Source: an uncultured Marvinbryantia sp. (GTDB lineage Bacteria; Bacillota; Clostridia; Lachnospirales; Lachnospiraceae). Taken from it: 64,000 nt of DNA. The position numbers were made by a program, and so were the translations under genes. Location: assembly GCF_905201705.1 (NCBI RefSeq), contig NZ_CAJKOX010000018.1, positions 12,771-76,770 of the forward strand, written 5' to 3'. Position 1 is the first letter of the stretch; every line of letters starts with the position of its first letter. Under the pieces are notes generated by a model. It was not told the DNA's origin. It ran no database searches and was given only the letters and a program-made list of their open reading frames with translations. Shown here one piece after another: positions 31,629 through 40,876 of this stretch.

Positions 31629-32692
31629 GCCTGTGTCGCCCCCTTTGCCATTTCTCTCTTTTTGCCCAGTCTCTTAAAGAAATCCTTTGCCGGTTCCGAC
31701 TGGATAACAACGATCAGAATTACGACGATTGCCTTAAATACCGGGGACTGCGCCGTGGATACGCCGAGCGCCAGCAGCGTCGTATCAATTGCCTGAATCG
31801 TGTAGGCACCGATCAGAGAGCCCGCCAGGTTAAATTTACCGCCGCCAAGGCTGTTGCCGCCGAGTGCAACTGCCAGAATCGCATCCAACTCCATATTCAG
31901 ACCGATGTTATTTGTATCGGCGGAATAAATGCGGGAGGTTGCCACCATACCTGCCAGACCTGCACAGAGACCGCAGATAACATAACAGAGAAGAATAATC
32001 TTTGCAGAATTAAATCCGGCGATACGGGAAGCCTTCTTATTGATGCCGACGCTCTGGATATACGTGCCAAGCGCTGTAAATTTCAGTACCAGCGCCGCGA
32101 CCAGAATACATGCCGCCGCAATAATAATCGGGGTTGGCATAAATCCCACGTAACCGCCGATTCTCTGGAAGGACGGCACACGCACATACACAATCTGGCT
32201 GTTACACAGAAGCAGACCGATGGCTCGCCCTGCCGACCATAGTATCAGCGTCGCCACCATAGGCTGGATATTCATATAGGCAACCAGAAATCCGTTAAAC
32301 AGACCGCAGACACAGGCAGTTAAAAGACCTGCACCAATACCGACAATCAGCGGAACCGCATAATTGGAAACATTGGTATTTCCGTATCCTGCCAGCAGCA
32401 TACAGCACATACCGCCGTACAGACTCATAACGGAACCTACCGAAATATCTGTTCCTGCAGAAGAAGATACTACCAGCGTCATACCGATTGCCAGGATCGC
32501 CGCTTCCGTTCCGCGGTTCAGGATATCGATCAGACGGCCGTACAGCACTCCGTTTTTAATGGTAATCGTAAAGAAATTAAGCGGCGGGTTTCCACATGCC
32601 ACATCGTAGACCACGTTAATCAGCATAACGAGAATCATACTGAAAATCGGAAGAAACAGACGCTTCTGCGTTATCTTTTTCAAACTACTCAT
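31625..32692 (-). CDS. ytfT: Sugar ABC transporter permease, YtfT-like
   Basis: 355 aa from MSSLKKITQKRL; the ATG lies within the last codons of the ATPase gene after AGGAGGTGACAGTA. It is a ribose-type permease with the motif VVSSSAGTDISVGSVMSLYG and the conserved AVALGGNSLGGGKFNLAGSL loop. It forms a heterodimeric membrane channel with the YjfF-like protein. Confidence 0.9.
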   Translation of the reverse strand: MSSLKKITQKRLFLPIFSMILVMLINVVYDVACGNPPLNFFTITIKNGVLYGRLIDILNRGTEAAILAIGMTLVVSSSAGTDISVGSVMSLYGGMCCMLLAGYGNTNVSNYAVPLIVGIGAGLLTACVCGLFNGFLVAYMNIQPMVATLILWSAGRAIGLLLCNSQIVYVRVPSFQRIGGYVGFMPTPIIIAAACILVAALVLKFTALGTYIQSVGINKKASRIAGFNSAKIILLCYVICGLCAGLAGMVATSRIYSADTNNIGLNMELDAILAVALGGNSLGGGKFNLAGSLIGAYTIQAIDTTLLALGVSTAQSPVFKAIVVILIVVIQSEPAKDFFKRLGKKREMAKGATQA

Positions 32693-34211
32693 TACTGTCA
32701 CCTCCTGCAATCGCTTTCATGACATTCATCTGGTTCATATCCCTTTCCTCAATCTCTCCTACCTTGGCGCCATCGCGCAGAACCGCCATACGGTTGCAGG
32801 TACGGAGCATTTCTTCAATTTCCGATGAGATGAAAATCAGGCTCTTTCCTTCGTCCGCCAGCTTCAGAACCAGCTTCTGGATTTCCGTCTTTGTTCCGAT
32901 ATCAATACCGCGGGTAGGTTCGTCCAGAATAAGGAAATCCGGATCCGTCGCCAGCCAGCGCGCCAGAATTACCTTCTGCTGATTACCGCCGGAGAGCTGC
33001 TTGATCAGCGTTTCACGGCTTGCTGTCTTAATCTGCAGCAGATCGATATACTTATCCGCAATTTCAATCTGCTTCGCCATCGGAATGCGCTTCATGATGC
33101 CCGCCTTCGCCTGGAGCGCCAGAATGATATTTTCACGCACAGACAAATCTCCGATAATGCCCTCCGCTTTTCTGTCATCCGGGAGAAGTCCCATGCCCAG
33201 ATTCATGGCGTCAATTGGATTTTTAATCTTTACTTCTTTTCCATTTACCTTCAGCGTACCGGTCTGGTTTCTGTCCGCGCCGTAGATAACGCGCGCCAGT
33301 TCGCTGCGCCCGGAGCCCAGAAGACCAGTCAGACCGATAACCTCTCCTTTATGGATATCCAGGTCAAACGGTTTAATCGTTCCGGCATGGCTCATTCCCC
33401 TCGCCTCGATTACCAGAGGTTCTTTATGTTTGTCGCCGCTTCCCTCTTTCTTAATGGAGGCAAGGTCATCAAAGTCTTTACCCATCATCGCCGCTACCAG
33501 CTTTACACGCGGCAGATCTGCAATGTCATACTCACCGACAAGCTGTCCGTTTCTGAGCACCGTGATTGCGTCGCACACTGCATACACCTGCTCGAGGAAA
33601 TGGGTAACGAAGATGATGCCCACCCCTTTTGCTTTCAGACGGCGCATCATCACAAACAGCTTTTCCACTTCACGGTCATCAAGAGAAGAAGTCGGCTCAT
33701 CCAGGATCAGCACCTTGCTGTCCATATCCACCGCACGCGCGATTGCGATCATCTGCTGCAGCGCCAGTGAATAATCTTCCAGATTTCTCGTCACATCAAC
33801 GTCAAGCTCCAGCTCTTTCATGAGCTCTTCCGCCTGCTTGTTCATTGCCTTTCTGTTTACCGTACCGATTTTTGTCAGCGGCTCTCTGCCGATATAAAGA
33901 TTTTCCGCAACAGAAAGGTTCGGACACAGGTTTACTTCCTGGTACACGGTCGCGATTCCTTTATTCTGTGCATCCATCGTGTCCTTATTTACAATCGGCT
34001 TATCAAAACCGTCCAGATAAATCTCTCCGGCTTCAAATTTATTTACACCGGTCAGACACTTGATAAGCGTCGATTTGCCGGCTCCGTTTTCACCCATCAG
34101 TGCACGTATTTCGCCTTTCCTCAAAGTAAGGCAGGCGTGGTCAAGCGCTTTTACGCCAGGGAATGTCATGCAGATTCCCTGCATTTTTAATACTACACCA
34201 GCTTCCAACAC
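32685..34211 (-). CDS. ytfR: Sugar ABC transporter ATPase with two nucleotide-binding domains, YtfR-like
   Basis: About 508 aa. The start is GTG (34211) or the next codon TTG, which has better spacing to GGAGG. The N-terminal domain has Walker A GENGAGKST; its signature is degenerate (YSLALQQ). The C-terminal domain has GLLGSGRSE in place of Walker A and an intact LSGGNQQKV signature with Walker B FLILDEPTRG. This asymmetry is normal in sugar-type (RbsA/MglA/YtfR) ATPases. The upstream hairpin suggests lower expression than the binding protein. Confidence 0.92.
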   Translation of the reverse strand: MLEAGVVLKMQGICMTFPGVKALDHACLTLRKGEIRALMGENGAGKSTLIKCLTGVNKFEAGEIYLDGFDKPIVNKDTMDAQNKGIATVYQEVNLCPNLSVAENLYIGREPLTKIGTVNRKAMNKQAEELMKELELDVDVTRNLEDYSLALQQMIAIARAVDMDSKVLILDEPTSSLDDREVEKLFVMMRRLKAKGVGIIFVTHFLEQVYAVCDAITVLRNGQLVGEYDIADLPRVKLVAAMMGKDFDDLASIKKEGSGDKHKEPLVIEARGMSHAGTIKPFDLDIHKGEVIGLTGLLGSGRSELARVIYGADRNQTGTLKVNGKEVKIKNPIDAMNLGMGLLPDDRKAEGIIGDLSVRENIILALQAKAGIMKRIPMAKQIEIADKYIDLLQIKTASRETLIKQLSGGNQQKVILARWLATDPDFLILDEPTRGIDIGTKTEIQKLVLKLADEGKSLIFISSEIEEMLRTCNRMAVLRDGAKVGEIEERDMNQMNVMKAIAGGDSNE

Positions 34212-34232
34212 ACTTCCTCCTTCCTACACCAT

Positions 34233-34278
34233 AAAAAAGAGGGGAGGTACCCATTTACTGGGATGCTCTCCCCTCCCG
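34233..34278 (-). terminator. Attenuating hairpin between binding protein and ATPase genes
   Basis: GGGAGGGGAG and CTCCCCTC arms enclose an inner CCCA/TGGG stem, then six T on the minus strand. Such partial terminators after the first gene of an ABC operon keep binding-protein levels high. Confidence 0.7.
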
Positions 34279-34312
34279 TTTCTTTCACTTAATCTGAATC
34301 AGTCAGCAGAAA

Positions 34313-35299
34313 TTAGTATGCACGACCTGCCAGGATCTCTTCTGTCATCGTTGTTGCGAATTCGCTCTCGATACCCGGTGCACAGAAAGCTTCATCTGTG
34401 ATAAGTGTGGTTGCTTCGAACTCTTCGCCAGCTTCCATCTGCTCGATAACGCCCTTAACTGTTTCAGCCTGAATCGGGTTGCACTCTACGTCAAGGTTGA
34501 TCTTGCCGTCCAGTGTGTACTGAAGTCCGTCATGTGTAGCATCGTAGGAGATAAGGATAACATCGCCGCCAACACCATATGTAATACCTGCAGCATCCAT
34601 TGCATCCATTGCGCCGTATGCTTCGTTATCATTCTGGCAAACAACTACGTTGAACTGTCCTTCATAGGTCTTGATGAAGGATTCCATAACAGCCTGTCCG
34701 CCGTCCTGTGTGAAATCACCGGACTGAGAATCCAGCAGCTCCCACTCGGAATGCTCTGCCATAACCTCTGCGAAACCATCTGTACGTCCGATCGCTGCGG
34801 ATGCGCCTACAGAACCTTCAATCTGAAGAATCTTTGCTTCTGCGCCGTCAAGCTGTTCTGCCAGCCAGTTTCCTGCTGTAACGCCCTCATCATACGGAGC
34901 GGTTCCAACCCATGCGTCATACATGGAAGCGTCTGCTTCGATCTCACGGTCAGCGATGATAACCGGGATACCTGCATCCTGTGCTTCCTGAAGTACCGTA
35001 TCCCATCCTGCGGACTGGATCGGAGCGATAACGATGTAGTCCATTCCCTGTGTGATGAAGTTACGAACTGCTTCCAGCTGCTTTGCGTTGTCATTGTCGC
35101 AGTCAATCAGAGACAGCTCATATCCGTTTTCCTCTGAGAAAACATCCTCATAATTCTTGGTGTTTGCTGTACGCCAGTCAGACTCATGTCCTACCTGTGC
35201 GTAACCGATCGTAATCAGGTCGCCCTCTGCGGATACACCAACTGCCATAGAAGCAACAACTGCTGTGCAAGCTAACATACCTAAAACCTTTTTGTTCAT
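34313..35299 (-). CDS. ytfQ: Sugar-binding protein, YtfQ-like
   Basis: 328 aa with a signal peptide (MNKKVLGMLACTAVVASMAV, cleavage near VSA). No lipobox Cys is seen at the expected site. The mature chain is a type I sugar-binding fold: ITIGYAQVGHESDWRTANTK, DYIVIAPIQSAGWDTVLQEA, IPVIIADREI, VVVCQNDNEAYGAMDAMDAA. These match galactofuranose-binding YtfQ. It is first in the transporter operon and just downstream of the sensor kinase gene, with its own likely promoter and AraC-type sites. Confidence 0.9.
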   Translation of the reverse strand: MNKKVLGMLACTAVVASMAVGVSAEGDLITIGYAQVGHESDWRTANTKNYEDVFSEENGYELSLIDCDNDNAKQLEAVRNFITQGMDYIVIAPIQSAGWDTVLQEAQDAGIPVIIADREIEADASMYDAWVGTAPYDEGVTAGNWLAEQLDGAEAKILQIEGSVGASAAIGRTDGFAEVMAEHSEWELLDSQSGDFTQDGGQAVMESFIKTYEGQFNVVVCQNDNEAYGAMDAMDAAGITYGVGGDVILISYDATHDGLQYTLDGKINLDVECNPIQAETVKGVIEQMEAGEEFEATTLITDEAFCAPGIESEFATTMTEEILAGRAY

Positions 35300-35355
35300 T
35301 TGAAAAATCCTCCTGTTCTTTTTTTTCGTTCTCCAGCCCTTCCGGCTATGATAGT

Positions 35356-35470
35356 AGTTTACACCGTCCGGCTAAAAAAAGAAACAGAAGGATTTTCTAA
35401 ATTCGTACAATATTTTTTGGTGATTTTGTATGTTTTTTCTTCCAAAGTTGGTTTTTTTTAGATAAAAGTT
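35356..35470 (-). promoter_or_regulatory. Control region of the YtfQ operon with 21-bp-spaced direct repeats
   Basis: A TAAACT -10 (35356-35361) has only a weak -35 (TTTCTT, 35379-35384). Upstream on the same strand, AACTTT occurs twice, at 35444-35449 and 35465-35470, exactly 21 bp apart, in CCAACTTTG and CTAACTTTT. Two-turn direct repeats upstream of a weak -35 are the expected layout for an AraC-type activator such as the neighbouring YesN-like regulator. Confidence 0.5.
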
Positions 35471-36917
35471 AGTTTTTTATAGCGGGAAGCTCCACGCGCA
35501 CCTCGGTTCCTTCCATAAAAGTGCTGGAAATCCAGATGCCGTATTGTGCACCATAGTTGAGCTTGATGCGCTGGACCACGTTGAACAGCCCGAAGCCGGA
35601 GGGATCGCCGTTGTCCGCCTCGTTTTTGTTCATCTCGCGCTGCACCTGCGCCAGGCGCTCGCCCGTCATCCCCTGCCCATTGTCCTGCACGAGAAACACC
35701 ATCCTGCCAGATTCCAGATAGCCGGTCACCAGGATGCGTCCCTTGCCGCGTTTGTTTTTGATGCCGTGATAGAGCGCGTTTTCCACAAGCGGCTGCAGCG
35801 TCAGCTTTAAAATCTGATAATGGTACATTTCCTCCGGAATATCGATCTCGTAGTCCAGAATATCCTGATAGCGGAACTGCTGGATCTTCAGATAGCTGCG
35901 GATGTGCGACTCCTCTTCCTGCACCGTGATGTAGTCGCGCCCCTTGCTCAAAGTCGTGCGGAAGAAATCGGAGAGCGCCGTCACCATCATGACCACCTGC
36001 TCCGTCTGGTTCGCCTCCGCCAGCCAGACGATCGTATCCAGCGTATTGTAGAGAAAATGCGGATTGATCTGCGCCTGCAGAAGCTTCTGCTCTGTGGCCC
36101 GCAAATTGAGCTGCTCCACACGGATATCCTCCACCAGATTGCCGATGCGCTCGACCATCTGATTGAAGCCCTCGCCCAGCTCCGCCAGCTCCTCATCGCT
36201 CTCTTCAAGCTCAGCGCGTACGGTAAAGTCCCCGCGCCCCGCCTTTCTCGTCACCGTGCGGAGCTGCTGGATGCCATTCGTGAGGTGATGGGTGATCTTA
36301 CTGCCCAGAAACAGCGCGCCAATAAGCACCGCCGCGCAGATGACAATGCTGATCTGCACCGCCCGCGACACATCCGCGCGCACGCCCTCTCGCAGCGCCT
36401 CCAGGTTCGTCGCCTCGTAGTAGATGTACTCCTGCACCTGCTCCTGTATAAGCTGCGTGAGGATGCGGATATCCAGATCCAGACGCTCCATATTTTTATC
36501 ATACATGCCGCTGATCTGCGCGTCCTGCTTGATCTCCACCACCCGGTCCTCCAGAATATCCAGCGACTTCACGATCCTGCCGAGCTGATTTCTGGCATAG
36601 TCGCCGTCCGCCTTTTCCGCCAGATCCTGAAACGCCTCCCGCGCCTGTGTGATCAGGCGGTTCGGAAGCTCCGTATCCACAAGCTCCGCCGCTCGCTCGG
36701 AGTTCGCCACGATAACGTACATTGTGTAATCCACATCCTCCTTGAAGCTGATGTTGTACACATTTGCCTGCGTGATATTCGCTACGATCGCGTCGTAGCG
36801 GTCGGAAAAGCGCAGCACAAGAGACAGCAGATACACTGCCACGATCGTCAGCGGCACAAAGCAGACCGCCAGCAGCACATTGATGCGTTTGTTGAGTGAA
36901 GAGCCTTTGTGCGTCAT
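35469..36917 (-). CDS. YesM/LytS-like sensor histidine kinase
   Basis: 482 aa: N-terminal membrane helix (INVLLAVCFVPLTIVAVYLL), extracytoplasmic sensor region, second helix (ISIVICAAVLIGALFLG), HAMP domain, then a His_kinase domain with LQAQINPHFLYNTLDTIVWL (phospho-acceptor His in NPHFLYN) and the ATPase motif DNGQGM. It starts 5 bp after the response regulator gene. It probably detects the imported sugar, directly or through a binding protein, and controls this locus. Confidence 0.92.
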   Translation of the reverse strand: MTHKGSSLNKRINVLLAVCFVPLTIVAVYLLSLVLRFSDRYDAIVANITQANVYNISFKEDVDYTMYVIVANSERAAELVDTELPNRLITQAREAFQDLAEKADGDYARNQLGRIVKSLDILEDRVVEIKQDAQISGMYDKNMERLDLDIRILTQLIQEQVQEYIYYEATNLEALREGVRADVSRAVQISIVICAAVLIGALFLGSKITHHLTNGIQQLRTVTRKAGRGDFTVRAELEESDEELAELGEGFNQMVERIGNLVEDIRVEQLNLRATEQKLLQAQINPHFLYNTLDTIVWLAEANQTEQVVMMVTALSDFFRTTLSKGRDYITVQEEESHIRSYLKIQQFRYQDILDYEIDIPEEMYHYQILKLTLQPLVENALYHGIKNKRGKGRILVTGYLESGRMVFLVQDNGQGMTGERLAQVQREMNKNEADNGDPSGFGLFNVVQRIKLNYGAQYGIWISSTFMEGTEVRVELPAIKN

Positions 36918-36922
36918 AATTC

Positions 36923-38545
36923 CTACTCTTTTCTGCGGTTTTTATAATCCTTCGGGCTGCAGCCCACGATTTTCTTGAAAATGTAGCTGAAATAATGAGA
37001 GTCCTTGTAGCCTACCTCGTAGCCGATCTCCGCCGTGCGCATACTGGAGCACATCAGCAGCTCCTTCGCCTTATCGAGACGCACCTGCGTCAGATATTCC
37101 ACAAAGGTCTGCCCCGTCTCCGCGCTGAAAATCGCGCTGAAGTAGCTGGGGCTGATATTCACCTGGGACGCCACCGTGTTGAGGGACATATCCTCCCGCT
37201 GATAATTTTCCTGGATGAATTTACGCGCCTCCTCCAGCACGGCACTGTATTTTTTCATGGAATGGTGATCACGCAGCTTTAAGGTTTCCACAAATAAGCG
37301 GCTCACCTGTTCGCGCATACTCTCCGGCGAGGTTGCCACTGCCACAACCTCATTGATATCCCGGCAGCTTTCCGGCATATCATCCGTGCTGATGTTCAGC
37401 CCCGCCAGAAAATCCGTTGTCATAAAATAAAGATCCATCACCACATACTGGCGGTAGAGCATCGACTGGTAATTCTGCTCGCCGATGTCCAGGAAGTACT
37501 CGTCCAGGAAGTTGCCGACCTCCTCCAGCGTACCGCTGCGCAGGAATTTATCGACCAGCTCCCGCTCTTTTTTCTTTGAGCGCATATTGCTGATGTCGAT
37601 CCGGTTTTCCTCCCCGCTGTGCAGACGGACAACGTCGGCGGAGTATAATATCTGGTTCGGCTCTGTGAAAAAGCGGCTGGCAAACGCTTTTCCTGCCTCC
37701 CGATACGAGAGCGGAATATCGCCGAGACGCCGCACCACCGTGCCGATACCGCCGAAATATTCCAGATCCGGATAGCCTCCCACCAGCTCCGTCAGCTCTC
37801 TTCTACACGTTTCCAGGCACTCCTGTGCTTCCTCCTCCGAGTGCGCCTTGATGAGGAACACCCAGCCCTCCGAGCTTCGCTCAAAGGTGAGTACATTTTC
37901 CCACCCGGCACTCATCTCCAGAATCTTATCCGACACCTCGATAGTATCCTTCGAACAGCTGGTGGAGTCCCCGCCCTGCATAATCTTAAAGAGGAATACC
38001 AGATAGGCCGACGCTGTGAAATCCATCCCGACCTTCTGACCGCCCTCCAAAAGCTCCGCTGTCGTCAGCTTGTTTGCTACCAGCGCATTCCAGAGCTTCT
38101 GCTGCTCCAGATGGACGTTTTCCTCCATCTCCTTTTTGTAGCGCTCCATCATGCGGTCGTACTCGCGCTCCTTGTCGATAAGCGCGCCGACCTCCTTCAC
38201 CGCCTCCAGAAGCTTTGCGGAGCTGATCGGCTTTAAGAGATACTGCGTGACGCCGATGTTGATCGCCTGTTTTGCATAGTCAAATTCATTGTAGCCGCTG
38301 AGGATCAGAATTTTGATCTGCGGCATCTCTTTTTTGACAATGCGGCTGAGCTCCAGTCCGTCCATAAACGGCATTTTAATATCGGTGATCAGTATGTCCG
38401 GTTTTTCCTTCTTTATAAGCGGATAGGCCAGCTCTCCGTCGCTGGCCTCTCCTACAAATTCGAATCCTTCTTTTTCCCACGGAATGTTATTTTTAATGCC
38501 ATTCCGCATAACTACCTCGTCTTCTACCAAAAATACCTTTAACAT
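36923..38545 (-). CDS. YesN-like response regulator with AraC-type DNA-binding domain
   Basis: 540 aa. The receiver domain starts MLKVFLVEDEVVMRNGI; the phospho-acceptor Asp is in DILITDIKMPFMDG and the conserved Lys in YLLKPI. A long middle region follows. The last 100 residues are two AraC-type helix-turn-helix motifs (VNISPSYFSAIFSAETGQTF, AEIGYEVGYKDSHYFSYIFK). It is co-transcribed with the kinase and lies between the arabinose catabolic and transport genes, so it is the likely regulator of both. Confidence 0.92.
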   Translation of the reverse strand: MLKVFLVEDEVVMRNGIKNNIPWEKEGFEFVGEASDGELAYPLIKKEKPDILITDIKMPFMDGLELSRIVKKEMPQIKILILSGYNEFDYAKQAINIGVTQYLLKPISSAKLLEAVKEVGALIDKEREYDRMMERYKKEMEENVHLEQQKLWNALVANKLTTAELLEGGQKVGMDFTASAYLVFLFKIMQGGDSTSCSKDTIEVSDKILEMSAGWENVLTFERSSEGWVFLIKAHSEEEAQECLETCRRELTELVGGYPDLEYFGGIGTVVRRLGDIPLSYREAGKAFASRFFTEPNQILYSADVVRLHSGEENRIDISNMRSKKKERELVDKFLRSGTLEEVGNFLDEYFLDIGEQNYQSMLYRQYVVMDLYFMTTDFLAGLNISTDDMPESCRDINEVVAVATSPESMREQVSRLFVETLKLRDHHSMKKYSAVLEEARKFIQENYQREDMSLNTVASQVNISPSYFSAIFSAETGQTFVEYLTQVRLDKAKELLMCSSMRTAEIGYEVGYKDSHYFSYIFKKIVGCSPKDYKNRRKE

Positions 38546-38548
38546 CTG

Positions 38549-39238
38549 TTATTTTCCCTGTCCGTAATACGCGTTTGCCCCATGCTTTCTGTAGTAATGC
38601 TTGTCCTGCAGATCCTGCGGAGCCGGCTGTACCTGCGGATTGATCATCTCACAGCGCGCCGCCATCTTTGCCACTTCCTCCAGAACTACGGCATTGTGCA
38701 CCGCCTCGTGACCATCCTTGCCCCAGGTGAACGGTCCGTGATTTTTACAGAGTACCGCGGGAACCGCTTCGTAATCCTTATCCTTGAAGAAATCCACGAT
38801 CAGCAGACCGGTATTTTTTTCATACTCCTTAAATTCATCCCCGGTGAGGCAGCGCGCGCATGGCACCTCTCCGTAAATGTAATCCGCATGCGTCGTGCCG
38901 TAGCATGGAATACTCCGTCCCGCCTGCGCCCAGCTCGTCGCCCATGCGGAGTGCGTATGTACCACGCCGCCGATCTTTTCAAACGCCTTGTAAAGCTCCA
39001 GGTGCGTCGGCGTGTCAGAGGAGGGATTATATTTTCCCTCCACCTTATTTCCATTTAAATCCATCAGAACCATATCGTCCGGCGTCAGCTTGTCATAATC
39101 CACGCCGCTCGGCTTGATCGCGAAAATCCCCATCTCGCGGTCGATCTCGCTGACATTTCCCCAGGTAAAAGTCACCAGTCCATATTTCGGAAGCAGCATA
39201 TTTGCTTCATATACCCTTTTTTTCAGTTCCTCTAACAT
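38549..39238 (-). CDS. araD: L-ribulose-5-phosphate 4-epimerase
   Basis: 229 aa class II aldolase-type enzyme. Seen are the start MLEELKKRVYEANMLLPKYG, TWGNVSEIDR, KPSGVDYDKL, the zinc ligands in VVHTHSAWATSWAQAGR, and CKNHGPFTWGKD. It converts L-ribulose 5-phosphate to D-xylulose 5-phosphate, the last arabinose step before the pentose phosphate pathway. It is co-oriented with araB and araA, 21 bp after araB. Confidence 0.95.
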   Translation of the reverse strand: MLEELKKRVYEANMLLPKYGLVTFTWGNVSEIDREMGIFAIKPSGVDYDKLTPDDMVLMDLNGNKVEGKYNPSSDTPTHLELYKAFEKIGGVVHTHSAWATSWAQAGRSIPCYGTTHADYIYGEVPCARCLTGDEFKEYEKNTGLLIVDFFKDKDYEAVPAVLCKNHGPFTWGKDGHEAVHNAVVLEEVAKMAARCEMINPQVQPAPQDLQDKHYYRKHGANAYYGQGK

Positions 39239-39259
39239 TTTTCCACCTCATCTGAATTT

Positions 39260-40864
39260 TTATACCGTCTCCACTGCCGCGCGCTCTACTGCCAGCGCTT
39301 TGGTGTAGTTTTCAATAAACTTGTTGAAGCCTTCCACATCCGCCGGATCCGGGCTCAATGTCTCGCCCTTCTGCCCCGCGAATACCTTGTTGTTCAGATA
39401 AGCGTCCAGCGTCTCGCCCTCTTCTTTATTCTTCATGTAGGCAGCCAGAAGCGCGATACCCCATGCACCGCCCTCGCCTGCCGTCTCCATGCAGGTAACC
39501 GGAACGTTTGCCGCAGCCGCCATGATGCTCTGGCCGACGCCCTTTGTCTTGAACAAACCGCCGTGTCCCATCAGTTCATCCAGCGCAACATGCTCCTGTT
39601 CAAAGAGGATATCCATACCGATTTTCAGCGCTGCCAGCGAGCTGTACAGGTGCGTGCGCATAAAGTTCGCCAGATTAAATTTCGCATCCGGCGTGCGCAC
39701 AAACAGCGGACGTCCCTCGTCGAAGCCGGTTACCGGCTCGCCGGAGAAGTAGCACCAGGACAGCAGACCGCCGCAGTCCTTGTCTCCCTCCAGCGCCTTG
39801 TTGTACAGCGTGCCGAATAATTTGTTCATATCCACTTCCATTCCGCAAGCTTCCATAAATTCACGGAAAATGCCTACCCACGCATTCAGATCGGAGGTAC
39901 AGTTGTTGCAGTGCACCATCGCCACCAGGCTGCCGTCCGGCGTGGTAACAAGGTCCAGCTCCGGATATGCCCTGGAAAGCTCCTTTTCCAGAACGACCAT
40001 CGCAAACACAGAGGTACCTGCAGAAACATTTCCGGTACGCTGCTTTACGCTGTTGGTTGCCGCCATGCCAGTGCCTGCGTCGCCCTCCGCCGGGCAAACC
40101 GGAATGCCTGCCTGCAGCTTTCCGCTCACGTCCAGACGCTTTGCGCCTTCCTCGGTCAGCACGCCTGCGTTTTCACCGGCAACTAAAACCTTCGGCAGAA
40201 TATCGCGCAGCTTCCACGGGAAGTTTTTCTCCGCCACCAGCGCGTCGAATTTCTGCACCATCGTCTCGTCATAATCCTTTGTTTTCGGGTCGATCGGGAA
40301 CATACCGGAAGCATCGCCCACGCCGAGCGCTTTTTCGCCGGTCATCTGCCAGTGAATATAGCCGGCCAGCGTCGTGAGGTAGGTGATATCCTTCACATGC
40401 TCCTCGCCGTTTAAGATCGCCTGATAGAGATGCGCAATGCTCCATCTCTGCGGAATGTTGTAGTTGAACAGGTCAAACAGCTTTCCTGCCGCTTCGCCCG
40501 TCATCGTATTTCTCCAGGTGCGGAACGGCACCAGCAGCTCGTCCTTCTCATTGAACGCCATATAGCCGTGCATCATCGCGGAAAAGCCGATCGCACCGAT
40601 GTTTGTCAGCTCCAGATCATACTGCTTCTTCACATCCGCCGCCATGTCTGCGTAGGCGTCCTGCAGACCTGTCCAGATGTCATCCAGCGTGTAGGTCCAG
40701 ATATTGTTCTCCAGACGGTTCTCCCACTCGTGGCTGCCTGCCGCGATCGGATTGCTCTCAGAGTCGATCAGCACCGCCTTGATCCTGGTGGAGCCAAATT
40801 CGATACCGAGCGCTGTCTTTGCGTTTTGTATATCTTCTTTAATCAGATTGATTTCTCTGCTCAT
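39260..40864 (-). CDS. araB: L-ribulokinase
   Basis: 534 aa FGGY-family kinase: TALGIEFGSTRIKAVLIDSE at the N-terminal ATPase motif, the middle FSAMMHGYMAFNEKD, and C-terminal METAGEGGAWGIALLAAYMK. It phosphorylates L-ribulose. It lies between araA and araD with a good ribosome site (AGGAGGAAACGAAC). The family also includes xylulokinases, but the context with araA and araD makes ribulokinase the best call. Confidence 0.92.
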   Translation of the reverse strand: MSREINLIKEDIQNAKTALGIEFGSTRIKAVLIDSESNPIAAGSHEWENRLENNIWTYTLDDIWTGLQDAYADMAADVKKQYDLELTNIGAIGFSAMMHGYMAFNEKDELLVPFRTWRNTMTGEAAGKLFDLFNYNIPQRWSIAHLYQAILNGEEHVKDITYLTTLAGYIHWQMTGEKALGVGDASGMFPIDPKTKDYDETMVQKFDALVAEKNFPWKLRDILPKVLVAGENAGVLTEEGAKRLDVSGKLQAGIPVCPAEGDAGTGMAATNSVKQRTGNVSAGTSVFAMVVLEKELSRAYPELDLVTTPDGSLVAMVHCNNCTSDLNAWVGIFREFMEACGMEVDMNKLFGTLYNKALEGDKDCGGLLSWCYFSGEPVTGFDEGRPLFVRTPDAKFNLANFMRTHLYSSLAALKIGMDILFEQEHVALDELMGHGGLFKTKGVGQSIMAAAANVPVTCMETAGEGGAWGIALLAAYMKNKEEGETLDAYLNNKVFAGQKGETLSPDPADVEGFNKFIENYTKALAVERAAVETV

Positions 40865-40876
40865 GTTCGTTTCCTC

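Noticed and set aside
35987..36899. Long Arg/Leu-rich frames opposite the sensor kinase
   Set aside because: They are shadows of the high-GC kinase coding sequence with no ribosome sites.
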